DNA of 51,435 nt from NCBI GenBank assembly GCA_030378005.1, contig JAUCGF010000108.1, positions 1 to 51,435 on the forward strand, read 5' to 3'. Positions 9,565 through 17,176 of this stretch are shown here, one piece after another. The notes under the pieces were generated by a model, which worked only from the letters and a program-made list of their open reading frames with translations, ran no database searches and was not told where the DNA came from. This DNA comes from Desulfococcaceae bacterium HSG9 (GTDB lineage: Bacteria > Desulfobacterota > Desulfobacteria > Desulfobacterales > JAUCGF01). Each line of letters starts with the position of its first letter. Positions within the stretch are counted from its first letter, which is position 1. The position numbers were made by a program, and so were the translations under genes.

Positions 9565-11670
9565 ATGGATTTTAAAGAAAGAAAACGCTTTCTTTTTGTC
9601 TCCGAGGCGTTGCCCCCAGATACCTTTTCGGTGGTCAGATTCGAAGGTTTTGAAGTGATGTCCTCTCTTTATGAATTTGATATCACCCTGGTTTCAAATA
9701 ACAATAGCATCATTCTGAAAGAGGTCATCCGGAACCCGGCCGTTTTTAAGATTTTGCGGGATTATGATGACTACCCGATTTATGGCATAGTGGCCGAATT
9801 TGAGCAACTCCACGAAGTTAACGAGTTTACTTTCTACCGCGCGGTCTTAGTGCCCAAACTTTGGTGGGCCGATATATATCAATCAAACCAATTGTTTCTT
9901 GATAAAACCGCACCGCAAGTTATTGATGAAGTCTTAAAGCAATCCGAATTGACCACCCTGGACTATGAAATAAAAACAGGGTCGTATCCCCAATGGGAAT
10001 ATATATGCCAATATGGTGAAACCAACTTTAATTTTATGTCCCGCTGGATGGAACGCGAAGGGATGTATTATTATTTCGACCATCAGGAAAATTCGGATAA
10101 TAAAAGCGAAAAACTTATCATCACCGATCATTATGCCGCGCATGAAGATATTCCAGATGAAATGCTTCTCTCCTATTCGCCGCCCTCAGCCCTTCTGCCC
10201 GAAGAAAAGGAAGTGATTATAACGCTGACCTGCCGGCAAAAACTGCTTCCACGGAAAGTTATCTTAAAAGATTACAACTATCGAACGCCGAGCCTTGAAA
10301 TCAAAGGAGAAGCCAAAGTCGATGATGAGGGACACGGAGATGTTTATATCTATGGGGAACATTTTAAGGATTCCGGTCAGGGCAATGCCTTAGCCAAAAT
10401 CCGGGCTGAAGAACGTCTTTGCCGGCAGCTGATTTTTTACGGCGAAAGCACCGTACCAACCCTTCGTTCGGGCTATATCTTTGAACTGAAAGACCATTAT
10501 CGCCCCGAATATAATCAGCGCTACCTAATTACGGAAGTGCGGCATAAGGGCAATCAAAGCGGATATATCTTATCCGGACTTGATATTAAAGAAAATGCGT
10601 CCAAAAAAGATGCGTCCGAACCGGAAGAAAAGCATGGCTATGAAAACAGTTTTACCGCTATCCCGGCTGATGTGCAGTTTCGTCCTGAAAAAAAGACGCC
10701 CCAAGTTCGTTTTAATGGCACGATGAATGCCAAAGTGGATGCCTCGGGCAGCGGCCAATATGCGGAGATAGACGAACAGGGACGTTATAAGCTGAAACTT
10801 CCCTTTGACCGCAGTGAAAGTCAGGGCGGCAAAGCATCGCGCTGGGTTCGCATGGCCCAGCCTTATGCCGGCTCCGACTACGGGATGCACTTTCCCCTGC
10901 ACAAAGGAATTGATGTGCTTTTGACCTTTATTGACGGCGACCCGGACCGGCCTGTTATTTCCGGTTCCGTGCCTAACCCCGAGACGGTCAGCCCAATAAC
11001 GGATAAAAACCTTACGAAAAGTATGATGCGGTCTTGCGGACAAAACGAACTTCACTTTGACGACCTGAAAGGTGAAGAAAATATATTTCTGTATGGCACC
11101 AAAGATTGGACCATTGATATCACGAATGACAAAAAGCAGACTATCGGTCATGATGAAACAATGGATGTGGGGAATAACCGTACAAAAAGCGTAGGGGTTG
11201 ACCAGAAAGAGACGATTGGGGAAAATAAATCAATTGATGTCGGTAAAAATCATACTGAGTCAATTAAGGATAACGCTAAAATCACCATAGGTAAAGATAA
11301 AACGATTTCAATAGGAAAAAATCTCTCTGAATCAGTTAAGGATGATGCTAAAATCACCATAGGTAAAGATGAAACGATTTCAATAGGAAAAAATCTCTCT
11401 GCCAGTATCGGTTCAACTGCATCAATTGATGTAACCAAAGAAGCGACTACCAAAATTGGTAAAAACATGGGCCTTGATGTTGGGAAAAAGTTAAATGTCC
11501 ACGCCGCCGATCAAATCAATTTCTTCAGCGATAAACAAATCGTACTGAAAGCCGGAAAGGCAAGTATCGCCCTCAAAAAAAATGGAGATGTTATTATTAA
11601 AGGCAGTAAAATGAATATAAAAGCATCAGGTGACATCAAGATAAAGGGTTCTAAAATCGGTGAAAATTAA
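9565..11670 (+). CDS. vgrG: T6SS spike protein VgrG (TssI)
   Basis: VgrG trimerises into the spike that caps the Hcp tube and carries effectors. I place the start at the ATG at 9565, behind ggagg (9554-9558), giving 701 aa; an upstream in-frame extension to 9514 lacks a ribosome site. The N-terminal gp27-like part runs from 'VVRFEGFEVMSSLYEFDI' to about residue 380. The gp5-like OB-fold follows with 'GRYKLKLPFDRSE' and 'SRWVRMAQPYAG', then 'GIDVLLTFIDGDPDRPVI'. The C-terminal beta-needle is built of short repeats (GxxxTxxIGKN-like) and includes a 72-bp DNA duplication at 11275-11418. It ends in the DUF2345-like 'KASGDIKIKGS', with no toxin domain. Confidence 0.95.
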   Translation: MDFKERKRFLFVSEALPPDTFSVVRFEGFEVMSSLYEFDITLVSNNNSIILKEVIRNPAVFKILRDYDDYPIYGIVAEFEQLHEVNEFTFYRAVLVPKLWWADIYQSNQLFLDKTAPQVIDEVLKQSELTTLDYEIKTGSYPQWEYICQYGETNFNFMSRWMEREGMYYYFDHQENSDNKSEKLIITDHYAAHEDIPDEMLLSYSPPSALLPEEKEVIITLTCRQKLLPRKVILKDYNYRTPSLEIKGEAKVDDEGHGDVYIYGEHFKDSGQGNALAKIRAEERLCRQLIFYGESTVPTLRSGYIFELKDHYRPEYNQRYLITEVRHKGNQSGYILSGLDIKENASKKDASEPEEKHGYENSFTAIPADVQFRPEKKTPQVRFNGTMNAKVDASGSGQYAEIDEQGRYKLKLPFDRSESQGGKASRWVRMAQPYAGSDYGMHFPLHKGIDVLLTFIDGDPDRPVISGSVPNPETVSPITDKNLTKSMMRSCGQNELHFDDLKGEENIFLYGTKDWTIDITNDKKQTIGHDETMDVGNNRTKSVGVDQKETIGENKSIDVGKNHTESIKDNAKITIGKDKTISIGKNLSESVKDDAKITIGKDETISIGKNLSASIGSTASIDVTKEATTKIGKNMGLDVGKKLNVHAADQINFFSDKQIVLKAGKASIALKKNGDVIIKGSKMNIKASGDIKIKGSKIGEN
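11275..11418 (+). repeat. 72-bp tandem duplication inside vgrG
   Basis: Two neighbouring copies with a period of 72 bp (24 codons) start at 11275 and 11347, and are nearly identical over the first 55 bases. Each encodes one 24-residue step of the beta-needle ('AKITIGKDKTISIGKNLSES'). The duplication probably lengthened the spike shaft recently. Confidence 0.8.
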
Positions 11671-11687
11671 TTCAGGAGAAATCTACA

Positions 11688-12194
11688 ATGCTTACTGATA
11701 CGATACTGTCAAATGAGCTTGCCATCCGAAAAGGCATCGTTGTCGAATTTGCAAAAGATGGAATGATATTCGTGGAAACGGAAGAATCAGAATTTCTGTT
11801 GCCATGTTATTTTGTTCGTACTGCCGAGGGAGCATTACCTCAACTCAACATCGGTGCTTCCGTTCTGTTTGTTTCAGATTCTGATCAAGAATATGGATAT
11901 ATTCTTGGCTTAATCGAAGTTTATGTGCATCCGAAAAAGGTAAGCAGTGAAAAAGACGCTCTTTTAACTGATTTTGAAAACCAAGTTGAAATTGAGTTAT
12001 CATCAAAAGCAAAAGATATAAAAGTGAATGACAAAAAAATCATCATTGAAGCGGAAGATGAAATACATCTCAAATGTGGTAAAGGGATGATCATGATCAA
12101 CAAGGAAGGTAAAGTTATCTTGCGTGGCACGAATCTTATCAGTCGTTCAAGTGGTTCAAATAAAATTAAAGGTGCTGCTGTTCAGATTAACTGA
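11688..12194 (+). CDS. DUF6484-type VgrG-island protein
   Basis: This 168-aa protein matches the DUF6484 pattern found beside vgrG genes. The N-terminal half has 'IRKGIVVEFAKDGMIFVET', an OB-like beta region ending in 'GYILGLIEVY'. The C-terminal half has 'IIIEAEDEIHLKCGKGMIMI' and ends in 'LISRSSGSNKIKGAAVQIN', the most recognisable part of the family. The C-terminal strands look like the VgrG needle, so it may sit at the spike or help load effectors; that role is inference. It starts 17 bases after vgrG behind aggag and leads into the DUF2169 gene 11 bases later, so these genes form one transcription unit. Confidence 0.8.
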   Translation: MLTDTILSNELAIRKGIVVEFAKDGMIFVETEESEFLLPCYFVRTAEGALPQLNIGASVLFVSDSDQEYGYILGLIEVYVHPKKVSSEKDALLTDFENQVEIELSSKAKDIKVNDKKIIIEAEDEIHLKCGKGMIMINKEGKVILRGTNLISRSSGSNKIKGAAVQIN

Positions 12195-12205
12195 TAGCAA
12201 AATTT

Positions 12206-13213
12206 ATGTGGCAACTGACTAATAACACGCCTTTTGCAGCAGAGCGCACATTTGTACGGGATAAGGATGGTGCCGAAGTTTGGGTTGTTGCTGTAAAGGG
12301 AACTTTTATAATTAATAAAAACGGTACAAACAAACTTGCTGATGACCAAGTGGATGTTTGCGCTGTACCTGAATATTTCGGTGAACCCGGCCAATCCGGT
12401 TTGCGATATGAATCAGACTTGGTACTCACAAAGCCCGGCACGGATATAATTTTACTTGGTCATGCTTATGCTCCACAGGGAAATCCTTTGCCTTGGATTG
12501 ATGTAATAATAAAAGTAGGATCCTTGTCTAAAATTTTAAGAGTGTTCGGAGACCGTTGCTGGAAAAAAGGATTAATGAGCCTGAACATAACGGAACCGGA
12601 GCCTTTTGTAAAGATGCCCATTATTTATGAACGTGCTTTTGGCGGGGCAGATCAGAAATCGGACAATCCCGAAGAACATGGATGGGAACGCCGTAATCCT
12701 GTAGGAACAGGATTTGCCATGAAAAATGAATATCTAGTCGGTCAAATGCTCCCGAATATTGAATATCCTTCTGATGAAATTAAATCGTGGAAAGACCGAC
12801 CTGCGCCGGCGGGTTTTGGTCCCATTCCCGGAGCCTGGGAACCCCGAATTGATTTTGCCGGAACTTATGACAAAAAATGGGAACAGGAAAGACTGCCTTT
12901 ATTACCATCGGATTTTGATGAGCGTTATTATCAATCCGCACCTGCTGACCAACAGGCGCCCGGTTATTTAAAAGGCGGTGAATCAGTAGAGTTGCACCAT
13001 TTAACGCCAGATGGCATGTTACGCTTCACACTGCCGGATGTGGGCAATGATCTGCTTTTTATAACGAATTTTGGAAATAAAACTGTAGAACATACGGCAA
13101 ATCTTCACACAGTTGTTTTTGAACCTGATTATCCGAGATTCATAATGATATGGCATACCAGTCTGCTATGTCATAACTGGGACACGAAACTTATAGAAAC
13201 AAGGATTACATAG
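12206..13213 (+). CDS. DUF2169 T6SS effector adaptor
   Basis: DUF2169 proteins are accessory T6SS proteins encoded with vgrG and PAAR-like genes, and members have been reported as adaptors for effector loading. The 335-aa product starts with 'MWQLTNNTPFAAERTFVRDK' and has the family blocks 'VVAVKGTFII', 'SDLVLTKPGTDIILLGHAY', 'VFGDRCW' and 'PIIYERAFGG...HGWERRNPVGTGF'. No signal peptide is present, as expected for a cytoplasmic chaperone. The ATG has no strong ribosome site and lies 11 bases after the DUF6484 stop, so translation may be coupled. Its probable client is the DUF4150 nuclease two genes downstream. Confidence 0.85.
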   Translation: MWQLTNNTPFAAERTFVRDKDGAEVWVVAVKGTFIINKNGTNKLADDQVDVCAVPEYFGEPGQSGLRYESDLVLTKPGTDIILLGHAYAPQGNPLPWIDVIIKVGSLSKILRVFGDRCWKKGLMSLNITEPEPFVKMPIIYERAFGGADQKSDNPEEHGWERRNPVGTGFAMKNEYLVGQMLPNIEYPSDEIKSWKDRPAPAGFGPIPGAWEPRIDFAGTYDKKWEQERLPLLPSDFDERYYQSAPADQQAPGYLKGGESVELHHLTPDGMLRFTLPDVGNDLLFITNFGNKTVEHTANLHTVVFEPDYPRFIMIWHTSLLCHNWDTKLIETRIT

Positions 13214-13223
13214 CGTTTTCTGT

Positions 13224-14294
13224 ATGGATAGGATTGTGGCAAATAAAAACCAAGCCGTTTCAATTATCGGAGTCGGAGCCTGTACAGCGATAGGTGTTAA
13301 TGCGCCGATGTCAGCAGCGTCGGTTCGTGCAGGTATCAGTCGTATCAGTGAGCATCCGTATATGATAGATAAAACAGGTGAACCGATGATTATCGCAATG
13401 GCTTCTTATTTACCGGAAGATATTGAATATATCGAAAGAATAGTTGAACTGGGACTCTCTGCGGTAAACGAGGCTTTGTCGCCGTTAAATGAACTGAAAA
13501 TAAACGGTGAAATTCCTTTAATTGTCGGTTTGCCTCCAAAACGTCCGGGAGTGGTTGACAGCGTAGAACTTGAAATAACGGATAAAATAGGCGGAAATGA
13601 AAAATTCGGATTTTCGGAAATCGAAACTATCCCGTGCGGACATTCGGCAGGCTTGATAGCTGTTGAAAAAGGATGCCGGAAAATTGCAAAAGGCGAGGCG
13701 GAATTTTGTCTGGCAGGCGGTGCAGATTCTTATATGTCTCCGATGCTGCTTGAATTTCTGGACTTTGAGGAGCAATTACATTCGGAAGCAAACAAATACG
13801 GATTCACTCCCGGAGAAGCTGCCAGTTTTTGCCTTCTGGCTTCTGAAAAAACGGCTGAAAAATATAACCTTGACGTGCGGGCAAAAATAATGTCTGTAGC
13901 GAATGCTAAAGAAGAGAATTTAATAAAAACAGACACCGTTTGTGTAGGTGAGGGTTTAACAAAAACGATTAAAAATGTTTTAAATCCCATTGCAGATACC
14001 GGTAAAAAAATAAATCAAACCGTTTGTGATTTGAATGGTGAAAGATATCGAACAGATGAGTACGGTTTCACTCTGTCAAGAACAGGCGAATTTTTTGTAA
14101 AACCCGATGACATAATAACGCCTGCGGATTGCTGGGGAGATACAGGGGCGGCATCCGGCCCCCTGTTTATATCTTTGGCAGTCAGAGCTGGTTTGAGAGG
14201 TTATGCAAAAGGACACCTAACCTTAGTATGGACTAGTTCCGAGAGCGGGGAAAGAAGTGCCGCTTTGATTCAATGTCGGGATAAAACAGAATAA
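13224..14294 (+). CDS. 3-oxoacyl-ACP synthase-like (thiolase-fold) T6SS island protein, probably non-catalytic
   Basis: The 356-aa product has a ketosynthase/thiolase-like layout. 'VSIIGVGACTAIGVNAPMSA' opens it, the nucleophile region reads 'IPCGHSAGLIAVEKG' (the Cys fits the usual ACxTS position), and 'EAEFCLAGGADSYMSP' follows. The two catalytic His sites of 3-oxoacyl-ACP synthases do not appear: the NAHGT region reads 'DLNGERYRTDEYGF', and the TGHxxGAAG region reads 'WGDTGAASGP'. I therefore read it as a pseudoenzyme or an enzyme of altered chemistry. It sits 10 bases after the DUF2169 gene and just before the nuclease effector, so a scaffolding or effector-modifying role is plausible but unproven. 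Confidence 0.7.
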   Translation: MDRIVANKNQAVSIIGVGACTAIGVNAPMSAASVRAGISRISEHPYMIDKTGEPMIIAMASYLPEDIEYIERIVELGLSAVNEALSPLNELKINGEIPLIVGLPPKRPGVVDSVELEITDKIGGNEKFGFSEIETIPCGHSAGLIAVEKGCRKIAKGEAEFCLAGGADSYMSPMLLEFLDFEEQLHSEANKYGFTPGEAASFCLLASEKTAEKYNLDVRAKIMSVANAKEENLIKTDTVCVGEGLTKTIKNVLNPIADTGKKINQTVCDLNGERYRTDEYGFTLSRTGEFFVKPDDIITPADCWGDTGAASGPLFISLAVRAGLRGYAKGHLTLVWTSSESGERSAALIQCRDKTE

Positions 14295-14306
14295 AGGATT
14301 GATATT

Positions 14307-15338
14307 ATGGGAGTTACGATCAATATAAACGGGTTGTCTTTGTGCCATAAAGGCAGCGGCGGAATTGCAACGGCTACGGTTCCGGATGTTTGTAAAACCC
14401 CAAGTCCGGGCGGCCCCGTACCAATTCCCTATCCCAATATCGCCTTTTCTAAGAACCTTGCCAAAGGAACAAAAACCATCAAAGTGGATGGCGGAAATAT
14501 GGCGGCAAATAAAGGTTCGGAATTTAGTCGTAGTATTGGAGATGAACCCGGGACAGTCGGCGGTGTAAAATCCGGCGTTAATATGAAAGAAGCGACTTGG
14601 CTTTCGTATTCGTTCAATGTAAAGTTTGAGGGTAAAAATGTATGCCGGTTGACTGATAAAATGTTGATGAATCATGGGAATGCTGTGTGTTTGGGAGGAT
14701 TACAACAGATTATTATTATTGTTGCAGAACTAGAAATTCTTTGTAAAATTATTTGTTTTTGCAATGAAAACCCTATTATAAGTCCTAAAGGGCGCAAACT
14801 AAAAGAAAAATGCGTTGAAACTACACTTAACATAATTGATACTTCGACTGCTGGTAATAGTACGTTAAAGGCAGAACAAACTTATGATATGTGGACATCA
14901 CCTCCTAACCCTTTAGCAAAAAGAACTGGAGTAAAAGGGCAATGCAGAATTATGGATGTTGTTAGCGTAATTGATCCAGCGTTACCTGCAACGCAAGATA
15001 ACCTAAAGGCTGTTTATGAGATCAAATTTCCTGGAGACAGAGAGGCCAAGCCTCGTATGGGGAATTCTCAGTATACAGATTGTAGAAATGTCGCAGGTAA
15101 TGCCCATTTCGAAGTTTTAACAGTAGAGAAGTGTTGTCCTCCTGAACCAGAACCTGAACCAGTTACAGTGCCAGAATTTGAGCTTCAATGGTATCACCAA
15201 TTACAAATTGCATTATTATTAGCCGCTGCTGCTGCAATTATAGCAGATGATATAACCGGAGTAGGCGCGGCTGATGATCCCTTGTTGATACCTATCGCCG
15301 CCAGGCTTGCTCAATTGGGAGTAAAATTTGCTTTTTAG
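14307..15338 (+). CDS. PAAR-like (DUF4150) T6SS effector with C-terminal PD-(D/E)xK-like nuclease
   Basis: Residues 1-131 are a PAAR-like DUF4150 domain that would cap the VgrG tip ('VTININGLSLCHKGSGGIAT', 'PDVCKTPSPGGPVPIPYPN', 'TDKMLMNHGNAVCLGG'). The remaining 210 residues look like a toxin. D217 in 'CRIMDVVSV' and 'YEIKFPGD' with E238 and K240 form the D...ExK signature of restriction-endonuclease-fold nucleases, and 'DMWTSPPNP' and 'QYTDC' resemble Tox-REase-type effectors. The C-terminus has an Ala-rich hydrophobic segment (about 297-325) that may be a membrane helix. The toxin part is more AT-rich than the DUF4150 part, suggesting domain swapping. The TAG stop overlaps an inserted repeat element. 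The next gene is the likely immunity gene. Confidence 0.75.
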   Translation: MGVTININGLSLCHKGSGGIATATVPDVCKTPSPGGPVPIPYPNIAFSKNLAKGTKTIKVDGGNMAANKGSEFSRSIGDEPGTVGGVKSGVNMKEATWLSYSFNVKFEGKNVCRLTDKMLMNHGNAVCLGGLQQIIIIVAELEILCKIICFCNENPIISPKGRKLKEKCVETTLNIIDTSTAGNSTLKAEQTYDMWTSPPNPLAKRTGVKGQCRIMDVVSVIDPALPATQDNLKAVYEIKFPGDREAKPRMGNSQYTDCRNVAGNAHFEVLTVEKCCPPEPEPEPVTVPEFELQWYHQLQIALLLAAAAAIIADDITGVGAADDPLLIPIAARLAQLGVKFAF

Positions 15339-15479
15339 AAGCTGTTTTAAAAATATTGCGGAACTTGGATATCCGGCAATTCGGGGCATGATTTTGTCGA
15401 ATTTCAACGACAATCGCCAAATTTAAGCCCTGCCCCCATCTTGAAAACGGGGTTTAGATATTTTTAAAACAGCTTCTTA
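15335..15479. mobile_element. MITE-like element inserted in the effector stop codon
   Basis: The ends are perfect inverted repeats of 19 bp (15338-15356 and 15458-15476, beginning gaagctgtttta), flanked by tta on both sides (15335-15337 and 15477-15479), which looks like a 3-bp target duplication. The total is about 140 bp with no coding capacity. TTA duplications and such ends fit the IS1031-type part of the IS5 family. The insertion lies in the tag stop of the upstream effector, but removing it regenerates the same stop. Confidence 0.7.
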
Positions 15480-15530
15480 GGTATTTTTTTATAATTGAAA
15501 TCGTCTGTTATATGAAAGGAGAATTTTACT

Positions 15531-16475
15531 GTGAGTTCGAAATTGAGTAATGATGTTCTTTATAAGTTATCTATTATTAATAAAGGATTATGCTTAATTA
15601 AAGTTGGTCTTTCTCTAACATACTATTTTAAAAAAGGATATTTATTCGAAGTTAAAAGTGCAGTTGCTGAATGTTGTGAAGATTATTTATCTATGTGTAG
15701 AGGAAATATTCATTGGGCAGCTCATCCTAAAAATTATTCATGGTGTGATTTAAATAAAAAGAATGTTCCTTCCCCAAATGAATGGTTTCAAACTCAAAAG
15801 TTAGATGAAAATAGTACATGGGAATTTCACTACCATGGTGGGGAAAAAAAAGAAGAGGCTAGCCATTTTAGACTACAATCTGTGGGAACCAATAAACCTT
15901 TAAGTGAAAAAATGAAAAGATTGAGTTATATCACTGCTTCTTTCCCTCCAAATTGGTTTAATAATAATGAAGAAAGCTTTCTTAAGTTAGCATTAAGTTG
16001 GGCAAGCAAGTTACGTCCGGTTCATGGCTATGGAGGACTAAGCATACTAGATTCCCCGGAAGTGTATATCGCCCAGGATTATGGAAAAGAAGTTTATGCA
16101 TTGGCGAAACGCTTTCCAGGGCTTGAGGTAGATTACCCATATCTACATGTATTATATCTTGATTCTGGTATAAAAGGAGTAAACTGGCTCACTACCTTAG
16201 GGCAAAAATGGCTTTCAGAGATAGGAGGGATCATCTCATTAAATAGAAGTCTTGATGATGATTATAAACTATATGAATACTCTGAGGGGGTTGTTATTCA
16301 AGCAGGGCCGCATCCTGAGATAGGCGATGTTAATCGAAAAATCATTCCAAAATATTATCAAAAACTTGCTCGTATCCTGAAACCTATTCAAGTTAAAGAA
16401 CACAAAAGATTTCATGGAACAGAAGGATTTGGGCCTGATGAAACTGTAGAATGGTTACAAAGATTTGACGATTAA
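15531..16475 (+). CDS. DUF3396 / type VI immunity family protein
   Basis: The 314-aa product resembles DUF3396 proteins, which are paired with T6SS effectors as immunity proteins. Typical parts are 'ASFPPNWFNNNEESFLKLAL', 'LSWASKLRPVHGYGGLSI' and 'LGQKWLSEIGG'. It is cytoplasmic (no signal peptide), as needed against a nuclease. I use the GTG start at 15531, ten bases after aaaggag (15515-15521). The gene is AT-rich like the toxin part of its neighbour and unlike the structural T6SS genes, so effector and immunity were probably acquired together. A MITE-like element now separates them. Confidence 0.75.
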   Translation: MSSKLSNDVLYKLSIINKGLCLIKVGLSLTYYFKKGYLFEVKSAVAECCEDYLSMCRGNIHWAAHPKNYSWCDLNKKNVPSPNEWFQTQKLDENSTWEFHYHGGEKKEEASHFRLQSVGTNKPLSEKMKRLSYITASFPPNWFNNNEESFLKLALSWASKLRPVHGYGGLSILDSPEVYIAQDYGKEVYALAKRFPGLEVDYPYLHVLYLDSGIKGVNWLTTLGQKWLSEIGGIISLNRSLDDDYKLYEYSEGVVIQAGPHPEIGDVNRKIIPKYYQKLARILKPIQVKEHKRFHGTEGFGPDETVEWLQRFDD

Positions 16476-17165
16476 CGATTCTGTTGAAAAAAACACATAA
16501 GTGCTTGGGCAAAAGTTTTCCGGTATTTTTTCGCCATTGTCCCCCTGTTAAACTAAGATTATCTGCTTTAGAACATTTGGCCAAGTACTTAATCTCGTTA
16601 AACTGGCAAAAATGGGAGAAGCTTCTGGCTGTTGTTTAGACTTATTATGAATAAGAATCCTAAACAAATATTTCCGATTTTTTTGTATTTAGCCGGGTAG
16701 GTTGGGTTGAGGCACGAAACCCAACATCAATATTACATTAAAACTGCTTTAAAATGTTGGGTTTCACTACGTTCAACCCAACCTACAAAATTATACAATG
16801 GGATTATGCGGTATCGGAGAGCAAAAATATAAGGCGCAACATATTTTTTTACTTTGGTTACATATAAACGAAAACGGATACTCTGCGACCATGAAAATGT
16901 CGCTTTGCCGCGTCAGCCGGGTAGGTCGGGTTGAGGCACGAAACCCAACATCAATATTACATTAAAACGGCTTTAAAATGTTGGGTTTCACTACGTTCAA
17001 CCCAACCTGCAAAATTGTACAATGGGATTATGCGGTATCGGAGAGCCGGGTAGGTTGGGTTGAGGCACGAAACCCAACATCAATATAACATCAAACGGCT
17101 TTTGAATGTTGGGTTTCACTACGTTCAACCCAACCTACAGAATTATACAATGGGATTATGCGGTA
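16476..17165. repeat. Intergenic region with three copies of a palindromic repeat
   Basis: Three copies of a unit of about 120-130 bp lie at 16691-16821, 16915-17045 and 17044-17165. Each has inverted arms (gtaggttgggttga against tcaacccaacctac, the second copy with one change) and ends with the same flank, acaatgggattatgcggta. Copies 2 and 3 abut head to tail. Because the shared flank runs right up to the next gene, the array probably grew by duplication of a segment including the gene's leader. The first 215 bases (16476-16690) are AT-rich and non-coding. Confidence 0.85.
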
Positions 17166-17176
17166 AGGTTAGAAAT

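Noticed and set aside
10570..11151. 193-codon open frame on the - strand
   Set aside because: It is antisense to vgrG in its OB-fold region and has no supporting start or motif.
16691..17165. Possible CRISPR array
   Set aside because: The units are over 120 bp, self-palindromic and partly abutting, without unique spacers or cas genes.
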